From the NCBI GenBank assembly GCA_016212795.1, contig JACRDT010000042.1, positions 1-64,000 on the forward strand: a DNA stretch of 64,000 bases, given 5' to 3'. Positions within the stretch are counted from its first letter, which is position 1. Every line of letters starts with the position of its first letter. The DNA is from Elusimicrobiota bacterium. Its GTDB lineage: Bacteria > Elusimicrobiota > Elusimicrobia > UBA1565 > UBA9628. The position numbers and the translations under genes are program-made. Below the pieces are notes generated by a model. It searched no databases and had not been told where the DNA came from. It saw only the letters and a list, made by a program, of their open reading frames with translations. Positions 41,606-47,681 of this stretch are shown piece after piece.

Positions 41606-42988
41606 TCAGTTGGGACAGCGCCTCGCGTCCCCGGGGAAGCACAAGCCCACCCCGCCGCCGCCGCGGTCGAAGAAGGTCTGACGGACGCCGTTCTCCCCCG
41701 ACACCGGCAGCACCGTGAGGAAGGGGTTGTTGGAGTCCCGGAGCAGGACGCGCTCCACGCCGCGATGGCTCCAGAGGGCTTCCAGGACCACCGCGTGGTC
41801 GCTGCCGTTGCCCCCGTAGAGCGACCAGCTCTCGGGGTTGATGTGCACCTGGACGGGGTGAGGGTCTCGCGGGTCGAGGGAGCGGCGGGCTCGCGCCCAG
41901 CCCCCGTCGTCGGGCGGATAGAAGACGGTCCGGAAGCCGAAATGCTTGTAGATCTTCTCGATGCAGGAGAGGAAGGCCCCGGTCTGGCCGGGCCGCAGCC
42001 GCTGCCGGAGCTCCACGCATCGCGCCGAGGGGGAGGCGGTCCTGCCGCAGCCGAGCTCGTCCATCTGCGCGCGCAGCCTGGCCTGGGCCTCGCCGGAGGG
42101 GGCGTCGACGACCGGGTCGCACCGCTGGCCCGGGCGGCAGACCTTCGCCTCCCAGCACCCCGGGTCGAGCGCCTTCTGCAGGAACTCCTGGGCCCCCACG
42201 CAGCGCACGCCCGGGGGCTGCACGCACTCCGATTTCGACGCCGGGTTCCTCAGCGGCGTGGCGCAGTAATGCGACATCAAGGCCGCGGCCGAGTAGATGG
42301 CGCAGGTCCCCCCGCGCTGCAGGCCAGGGCTGCAGGTGAACGCCTCGCCCAGGAGGAGGTGGACGAAGCCTCCCGGGTGCAGCCAGACCTCCTCGCGGCC
42401 ACGCGCGTGCGACATGTCCAGCCACCAGCCGATGCGCAGGGCGTCCCGGCACGCGTTGACGTCGTCCTCCAGGCATTGCTGGGGCAGCAGGCAGTAGGGC
42501 ACGCGGTCGAACGCGATCTTGCGCAGGATGACCTCGAGTCCTTCCTCGATCATCGCGGTCACGTGGGGCTCGGCATCCTCCAGGCGCTTGAAGGCCTGCT
42601 CGTGGACCGGGTTGGGCGCGCAGCCTCCGTCCGGCGACGATTCCTCGAGGCACAGCGGCGCGTCCCCGGAGACCGCGAACCCGGCCATGGCTCCCGCGGC
42701 CCCGGGGAGGCGGCCGCAGCGGCCCTGGGGGCACATCCCCTTGTCGGACTGGATCTGCAGCAGGCTCGACAGGGAGGCCAGGATCTGCCTCTTGCAGTCG
42801 TCCGCGATCGAGACGTCCCGCACCAGCGTCGTGAGGGGCTTGTCCTGGAAGCCCGGGAGGGACGACAGCCTGACCACTTCTCCGGCGGGCACGCAGTCTT
42901 CCGTCGCCCAGGAGCGGACGGAGGAGGCCGCGATGGACGCCATGAGGACGCAGGAGAACGCCGCCGGTATCGTCGCGAGTCTAGCCAT
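41606..42988 (-). CDS. secreted Cys-rich protein, papain/C39-like candidate
   Basis: The 460-residue product has a signal sequence and about 20 cysteines. A possible thiol-protease triad is seen: Cys229 in RGGTCAIYSAAAL, His398 in GGNGSDHAVVLEAL and Asp/Asn at 418-420 in LLRDSNNPF, in the order and spacing of C39- or papain-fold enzymes. This is a pattern call. It is convergent with the 40642 gene and starts 6 bases after a TATACT box. Confidence 0.55.
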   Translation of the reverse strand: MARLATIPAAFSCVLMASIAASSVRSWATEDCVPAGEVVRLSSLPGFQDKPLTTLVRDVSIADDCKRQILASLSSLLQIQSDKGMCPQGRCGRLPGAAGAMAGFAVSGDAPLCLEESSPDGGCAPNPVHEQAFKRLEDAEPHVTAMIEEGLEVILRKIAFDRVPYCLLPQQCLEDDVNACRDALRIGWWLDMSHARGREEVWLHPGGFVHLLLGEAFTCSPGLQRGGTCAIYSAAALMSHYCATPLRNPASKSECVQPPGVRCVGAQEFLQKALDPGCWEAKVCRPGQRCDPVVDAPSGEAQARLRAQMDELGCGRTASPSARCVELRQRLRPGQTGAFLSCIEKIYKHFGFRTVFYPPDDGGWARARRSLDPRDPHPVQVHINPESWSLYGGNGSDHAVVLEALWSHRGVERVLLRDSNNPFLTVLPVSGENGVRQTFFDRGGGGVGLCFPGDARRCPN

Positions 42989-42994
42989 GCTGCA

Positions 42995-43000
42995 AGTATA
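42995..43000 (-). promoter_or_regulatory. -10 box of the 42988 gene
   Basis: TATACT read leftward, 6 bases before the ATG at 42988; weak -35. Confidence 0.45.
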
Positions 43001-43023
43001 GCAATCGCGGGCGGCCGGGGACC

Positions 43024-43052
43024 TTGAATCTTCCAGCCATCGGGGCTATACT
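43024..43052 (+). promoter_or_regulatory. promoter of the 43062 gene
   Basis: TTGAAT (43024-43029), 17-base spacer, TATACT (43047-43052), then 9 bases to the ATG. Confidence 0.65.
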
Positions 43053-43061
43053 TGCTCATCC

Positions 43062-44141
43062 ATGACCTTGATGAGAGCGCTGGCGCTGGCTGGGCTGTTG
43101 TGCGGCGCGGCCTGGGCGGACGGGGCCAGGCCGGACCGCAGGAGGGGCGCGTCGGGGCCGACCGGCGATGGGTTCTCCTGGGCGAACGACGCGTGCCCGC
43201 TGGACGTGTCCGTCGGCTGCCGCGGCTATTGCCCGGATCGTCCCGCCGGGCAGACCTGCCGCTGGAGCGGGTTCCCCTGCGAGTTCAAGGTCTGCTGGGC
43301 GAACCCGCGCAACAAGACGATCAGGAGCGAGCTCCAATCGTTGCTGCAAGACCCGCGGTCCTACGTGCCCGAGGCCGCGCGGTCCTATACCGGGCACTCC
43401 CTGGCCTTGGCCAACATGCTCTCGGGCGTCCTGCTGGTCGAGACGATGATGCCGGAGATCCGCCTGGTGGACGGCCGGTTCATGGTGCTCATGCCGCAGT
43501 CGGCCGCCGGGGACCAGGCCCGAAGGATCCTCCGCTATGCCCAGCGGTGCTCCCAGGCCGCCATGGACCAGCAGGGAGAACGCATCGAGAGCCTCCGCTC
43601 CGACGGCGCGCAGTACTGGGTCCAGGGTTGCCGCGACCGGGTGCGGCTCGCCCGGATCCCGGAGGTCGCCCCGGCGCAGGCGAGGTCCGGGCCGTCGGGC
43701 GGCTCCGGGGGGGCGACCGCGCAGCCGGGCCGGACGGCCGGGAACGCTCCCTCCCAGGTCGTCCCGGGGCCCGGGGTCGCGACGCTCGATGCCGGCGGGA
43801 TCGCGGCCATGTCCACCGACGAGCTCCGTTCTCGCCTGACCGAGAACAGGGACATCCGCGTGACGGGCCGGGTCATCACGGTGAACGGGTATAATCCTTT
43901 CGCCCCCGTCGACGATCTCGATGAGATGATGGCGGCCTTGGACAACCTGCCGGAGCAGGATAGGATGCTCCTCAAGCCCCTTCGGGAACGCATGGAACAA
44001 GACGCCCTCGCCGATGCGCGGCGCGACGGCCCGCCGGCCGAGGGGATGACCTACTTCTTCAACAACGCGACGGGCGAGGTGGAGGAGACTCCCCTGGTGA
44101 TCGAGGGGAACGGGAAGATCCCCTATCCCAAAGAACCGTAG
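43062..44141 (+). CDS. secreted Cys-rich protein of unknown function
   Basis: The 359-residue product has a signal sequence (ending CGAAWADG), a Cys-rich N-terminal part (CPLDVSVGCRGYCPDRPAG, then CRWSGFPCEFKVCW), a helical middle, a Gly/Ser/Pro linker and a C-terminal region with MTYFFNNATGEVEETPLVIE. No family is recognised. It is first of three rightward genes with 44142 and 44995, each beginning right after the previous stop. Confidence 0.55.
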   Translation: MTLMRALALAGLLCGAAWADGARPDRRRGASGPTGDGFSWANDACPLDVSVGCRGYCPDRPAGQTCRWSGFPCEFKVCWANPRNKTIRSELQSLLQDPRSYVPEAARSYTGHSLALANMLSGVLLVETMMPEIRLVDGRFMVLMPQSAAGDQARRILRYAQRCSQAAMDQQGERIESLRSDGAQYWVQGCRDRVRLARIPEVAPAQARSGPSGGSGGATAQPGRTAGNAPSQVVPGPGVATLDAGGIAAMSTDELRSRLTENRDIRVTGRVITVNGYNPFAPVDDLDEMMAALDNLPEQDRMLLKPLRERMEQDALADARRDGPPAEGMTYFFNNATGEVEETPLVIEGNGKIPYPKEP

Positions 44142-44993
44142 ATGGGGCCGTCCTGGATCGCGCTCCTGTGCCTGCCGGCGGCGGGCCTCCTCTGGGCCGG
44201 CGGCCCGCCCTCCCCGCCCGCCCCGACCGGTCCGGAGGCGGAGGAGCGGGCCGTGCGCCAGACCATCGCCTGGATCGGGCAGTGTGTCGATGATCTGCCC
44301 CTGGGCGTGATGGTCAGCCTGGGGTTGGGCGAATCTGATTGGGACGCGGCCTGCCTGGAGCTCAAGGAGCCGTGCCGCGTCGTCCTCTCGAGCCCCGCCC
44401 AGCGGCGCGGCGCGCCGCGCTGCAGGAGGCTCTGCGAGGAGGGACGCTCGGCCTCCAGCCTGGACCGCGCCCCGGCCGCCAACTCCATCCCCGGAGGGCA
44501 GCCGGGACGCTCGGCCTCCGGCCTGGACCGCGCCCCGGCAGCCTCCTGTGACGACGCCGACCTCCCGCCGCCGCCGGCCCGCGTCGGGCTCCCGGCGCGT
44601 CCGCCGGACGTCGACGCCAGGACCAACGACGCCATCCGCTCGATGGTCCATTGGGCGGCCGGGGCCAGGTTCAACGACCGGCGGGAGACCATGTGCCTGG
44701 CCTTCTCCCACGCCAACCAGGAATACAAGAAGCGCCTCGACGACATGGCGCTGCGCAACGCGGAGCATTACCTCTGGGCCTACTGCGACGTCCTGGAGGC
44801 CGTGTGGAGCAGGGGTTGGTCCCTCGTGGCCTGCGACCTCGCGGCCGGCTACAGCGCGGTCAAGCTCCTCGGCCCGCTGCGCGACCTGGTGAGCACGTCG
44901 GAGGATGGGAGGCCGGCCAGCCGGCCCTCGCTCGACGAGATCTATTGGGGCTGCGCCGGAGCCTTGGACGCCGCGGATGGCCGCCTGCCGTAG
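44142..44993 (+). CDS. secreted protein with internal duplication
   Basis: The 283-residue product has a signal sequence (ending GLLWAG), cysteines, and an in-frame duplicated block GRSASSLDRAPAANS / GRSASGLDRAPAAS (DNA about 44449-44550). A helical C-terminal part with FSHANQEYKKRLDDMALRNA follows. Its ATG immediately follows the stop of the 43062 gene. Function unknown. Confidence 0.55.
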   Translation: MGPSWIALLCLPAAGLLWAGGPPSPPAPTGPEAEERAVRQTIAWIGQCVDDLPLGVMVSLGLGESDWDAACLELKEPCRVVLSSPAQRRGAPRCRRLCEEGRSASSLDRAPAANSIPGGQPGRSASGLDRAPAASCDDADLPPPPARVGLPARPPDVDARTNDAIRSMVHWAAGARFNDRRETMCLAFSHANQEYKKRLDDMALRNAEHYLWAYCDVLEAVWSRGWSLVACDLAAGYSAVKLLGPLRDLVSTSEDGRPASRPSLDEIYWGCAGALDAADGRLP

Positions 44994-44994
44994 G

Positions 44995-45849
44995 ATGGGA
45001 CGCCTCGGAGCCGCCTGCGTCGTCGGGGCGGTCGTGCTCCTGGCGGTCTGGCGCCCGGCGCCCGCCGCGTCCCAGCGGCCGCGGGGGGACGCCGGAGCCA
45101 AGCGTCCCTTGCCGGCGCTCGTCGACCTGTCGGAGGCGGATTTCCACCAGGAACGCGGGCTCGTGCGGCTGGCCTCGGCGCTGGTCGGGACGTTCCAGAT
45201 ACTGGCCCGCCGGGACCCCGGATCGACGGAGCCGGCCGGCGCCGCCTCGCCTCCGGCCGACGAGGGGGGGCCAGCCCTCTACGCGCTCTGCAGCGGCTCC
45301 TTCCTCGCCGACGGGTCGGCCGTCACGGCGCGGCACTGCATCGCTCCTTTTCCGGACGATTTCGCGGGCAGGCTGGTGCTGCGGCGTCACCTCTACGGGA
45401 TATCGGACGGCCGCCTGGAGAGGACCGGCCACGAGGACTACTTCCTGAGCGGCAAGATCCTGGCGGCGCGCGGCGACCTGGTCTCGCTGGAACTGTCGGC
45501 GGACACCCCCGCGCCGCGGCAGGGAAGGTTCTCCCCGCCGCGGCCCTCGTTCGGCTACCAGTTCGGCCAGGAGTTCCAGGCCTTGGGCTACCCCAGCGCG
45601 CGCTACGGGGCACCTTCCCTGGCGAGGGGCTGCACCATCGAGGATCCTGTGGGGGGGTCGAGGATGACCGCGATACGCCCGAGCGAGTACTATGCGCGCT
45701 GCATGCTGGCCGACGGCATGTCAGGCGGCCCCCAGTTCCTGCTGCCTCGGGGCGCGCAGATAGGGGTCAACTCCTCGATGACGGACTACGCCGACGGGCA
45801 GTTCGGCGTCAGCGCCAGGATGACGGCGCTAGACTCGGCAGCTCAGTAG
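44995..45849 (+). CDS. secreted trypsin-like serine protease
   Basis: From ATG 44995, one base after the previous stop, the 284-residue product has a signal sequence (ending PAPAASQ) and a chymotrypsin-fold triad: His114 in VTARHC, Asp161 in ARGDLVSLEL and Ser243 in GMSGGP. Only the mature-type core is present, without PDZ domains. It probably processes proteins outside the cytoplasm; its two operon mates may be substrates or partners. It is convergent with the rlmL-like gene, overlapping by 21 bases. Confidence 0.85.
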   Translation: MGRLGAACVVGAVVLLAVWRPAPAASQRPRGDAGAKRPLPALVDLSEADFHQERGLVRLASALVGTFQILARRDPGSTEPAGAASPPADEGGPALYALCSGSFLADGSAVTARHCIAPFPDDFAGRLVLRRHLYGISDGRLERTGHEDYFLSGKILAARGDLVSLELSADTPAPRQGRFSPPRPSFGYQFGQEFQALGYPSARYGAPSLARGCTIEDPVGGSRMTAIRPSEYYARCMLADGMSGGPQFLLPRGAQIGVNSSMTDYADGQFGVSARMTALDSAAQ

Positions 45850-46977
45850 GCCGACCTTGAGCCCGCCGTTTATCGTGGAGGCTTGCCGGTCGAATTCCCA
45901 TCCCGTGTGGCGGAGCAGCCGGCTGTCGGCGCAGAGCAGGGTCAGGCGCCAGCCTTGGCACCGGGCACGCAGGACCTTGCCGAGCTGGGCGTAGAGGTCG
46001 CGCAGGTCCTTGCCCGCGCTCAGCCGGACGCCATAGGGCGGGTTGGTGACCACGAAGCCTGCGCCAAGGGGGGGCTCGATGGCCGAGAATGCCCTGCAGG
46101 AGAACTCGATGCGATCTCCCACGCCTGCCCGGTGAGCGTTTTCCTGGGCCGCCTGGATCGCTCCGGCGTCCCTGTCCGAGGCGATGATCCTGGCTTGGGG
46201 CGAGACGGCAGCCCTGCCCGCGTCGGCCAGCAAGCGTTCCCAGGACTTGCGGTCGAAACCCGGCCACTCCATGAACGCGAACCGCCTGGACAGGCTCGGG
46301 TGGATCCCCTGGGCCGACCGCGCCGCTTCGATGGCGATGGTCCCCGAGCCGCAGAACGGATCGAGGAAGGGCGCGGTCCCGTCCCAGCCGGAAGCCTCCA
46401 GCATGGCGCAGGCGAGGGTCTCCCGCAGGGGGGCCTTGGCCGTGGCGAGCCGGTACCCGCGCCGGTGCAGGAGCGCCCCCGAGGAGTCCAGGCTGATGGC
46501 GCAGAGGTTGTCCTCCAGGCGGACGACGATCAGCTGGGGGAGGTCCGAGTCGGCGTCCTCCCGGGGCTTGAGGACTAGGGGAGGCTTCGCGGTCCTGTCG
46601 GCGATCGCGCCCGCCAGCCGCTCGGCCACGGCGCCTTCGTGGTAGAGGCGCGACCTCCGGCAGTCGACCCGGAACGCGACCGGCCGCCCCGGGGAGAGGA
46701 ATCGTTCCCAGGGCAGGCGGCTCGCCTTGCGCCGCAGCTCCGGGAACGCCGAGGCGTAGAACTCGCCCAGCCTGACCAGCACGCGGTCGGCGCAGCGCAG
46801 GCGGAGGTTGGCCCGCTGGACGTCGTGGAGGGAGCCGGCGAACTCCACGGCCCCCGAGCGACTCGCCCCCCCGGCGGGGGGGCGAGTATGCGTTGGGGGG
46901 GCTAGGCCCAGCCGGCGGAGCTCGTCGGCGACGAAGGACTCCAGCCCCGGGCCGCAGACGGCGAGGCATCGCTCCAT
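45829..46977 (-). CDS. THUMP-domain 23S rRNA methyltransferase (RlmL/YpsC-like)
   Basis: The 382-residue product has an N-terminal ferredoxin-like/THUMP part (LAVCGPGLESFVADELRRLG; KPPLVLKPREDADSDLPQLI), then a Rossmann methyltransferase core with FLDPFCGSGTIAIEAA and the catalytic NPPYG. This is the COG0116 pattern of 23S rRNA guanine-N2 methyltransferases. Residues 26-43 are encoded by a GC-rich palindromic element inserted in frame. It abuts the Nudix gene upstream. Confidence 0.88.
   Translation of the reverse strand: MERCLAVCGPGLESFVADELRRLGLAPPTHTRPPAGGASRSGAVEFAGSLHDVQRANLRLRCADRVLVRLGEFYASAFPELRRKASRLPWERFLSPGRPVAFRVDCRRSRLYHEGAVAERLAGAIADRTAKPPLVLKPREDADSDLPQLIVVRLEDNLCAISLDSSGALLHRRGYRLATAKAPLRETLACAMLEASGWDGTAPFLDPFCGSGTIAIEAARSAQGIHPSLSRRFAFMEWPGFDRKSWERLLADAGRAAVSPQARIIASDRDAGAIQAAQENAHRAGVGDRIEFSCRAFSAIEPPLGAGFVVTNPPYGVRLSAGKDLRDLYAQLGKVLRARCQGWRLTLLCADSRLLRHTGWEFDRQASTINGGLKVGLLSCRV
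46861..46903 (-). repeat. GC-rich palindromic element inside rlmL-like gene
   Basis: ACTCGCCCCCCCGGCGGGGG, then GGCGAGTATGCG and a G run. It matches the arm sequence of the other elements and adds about 15 Pro/Gly/Ser-type residues to the protein without breaking the frame. Confidence 0.65.
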
Positions 46978-47466
46978 TCAAAGAGGCTCCACCCGGCCTT
47001 TCAGCATGCGGTCGCCGTCGAAGCAGAACGTCCCTCGGAAGGGCTTGCCCGCGAGCAGCCAGGGCATCCAATGCGCGTCGTCGGCCCACATCTCGGCGTA
47101 GGGGATGGCGGACGTCTCGACCCAGAAGGGCGCGGCCTCGTCCGTCTCGGCCGGGTCGCCTTGGGCCCCGGTCGCCGTGAAGACCGAGCAGTGGAGCGCG
47201 TAGCCGTCCGCGAACTGGAACCTCAGCTCCCCGGCCTGCGAGACGCCCGTCGGGGTCACGCCGACCTCCTCGCGGGTCTCGCGGCACGCGGCTTCCATCG
47301 CGCTCTCGCCGGGCTCGATGCGCCCGCCGGGGCCGTTGATCTTCCCCGCGCCCAGCCCGCGCTTCTTGCGGATGAGCAGCATGCGGCCGTCCTTGATGGC
47401 GAAGCAGAGCACCGCGCGCTCCGTCGGCTTCCACGCGGACCAGTCCGGTTCGTTCATCCCCACCAT
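46978..47466 (-). CDS. MTH1-like Nudix hydrolase
   Basis: The protein (162 residues from ATG 47466, or 159 from 47457) has the Nudix box GGRIEPGESAMEAACRETREEVG. It also has features typical of MTH1/NUDT1: RKKRGLGAGKINGPGG before the box and WADDAHWMPWLLAGKPFRG after it. MTH1 enzymes remove 8-oxo-dGTP and related oxidised nucleotides. It directly precedes the rlmL-like gene (stop 46978, start 46977). Confidence 0.85.
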   Translation of the reverse strand: MVGMNEPDWSAWKPTERAVLCFAIKDGRMLLIRKKRGLGAGKINGPGGRIEPGESAMEAACRETREEVGVTPTGVSQAGELRFQFADGYALHCSVFTATGAQGDPAETDEAAPFWVETSAIPYAEMWADDAHWMPWLLAGKPFRGTFCFDGDRMLKGRVEPL

Positions 47467-47531
47467 GATACCAAGTTGCGGGCCCGGCGTCGGGCGCGTG
47501 CGGCGGGGAGCGGCAATTTTATAGACTATAC

Positions 47532-47590
47532 ACTCGCCTCCCGGGGCACCCATCCGAAGGATGGGTCCTGGAGGCGAGTAGCTGAGGGGG
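47532..47590 (+). repeat. GC-rich palindromic element, variant
   Basis: ACTCGCCTCC pairs with GGAGGCGAGT around an inner hairpin (CACCCATCC / GGATGGGT), followed by AGCTGAGGGGG. It has the outer arms of the family with a different centre. A TATAGACTATAC block just before it could be a promoter for the nitrogenase-like genes. Confidence 0.5.
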
Positions 47591-47616
47591 ATATTCTGTT
47601 TTATTTAAGGAGAGAT

Positions 47617-47676
47617 TGATGAAACGGCATCAGCCCCCCCGCTACTCGACCCCCCGCGGGGGGGGGGGGCGAGTGA
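47617..47676 (+). repeat. GC-rich palindromic element upstream of nifH-like fusion
   Basis: TGATGAAACGGCATCAGCCC, then GCTACTCGACCCCCCGCGGG, a long G run and CGAGTGA. It is the same element as at 18877-18931, in the opposite orientation, and ends 1 base before the fusion gene start. Confidence 0.7.
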
Positions 47677-47681
47677 TATGA
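47619..47681 (+). CDS. micro-ORF coupled to the NifHD-like fusion
   Basis: A 20-residue frame (MKRHQPPRYSTPRGGGGRVI) is preceded by TTTAAGGAGAGATTG, the best ribosome site in the area, and its TGA overlaps the fusion ATG (ATGA). The fusion gene itself has only a G run before its ATG, so its translation may depend on this leader. Confidence 0.5.
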   Translation: MKRHQPPRYSTPRGGGGRVI

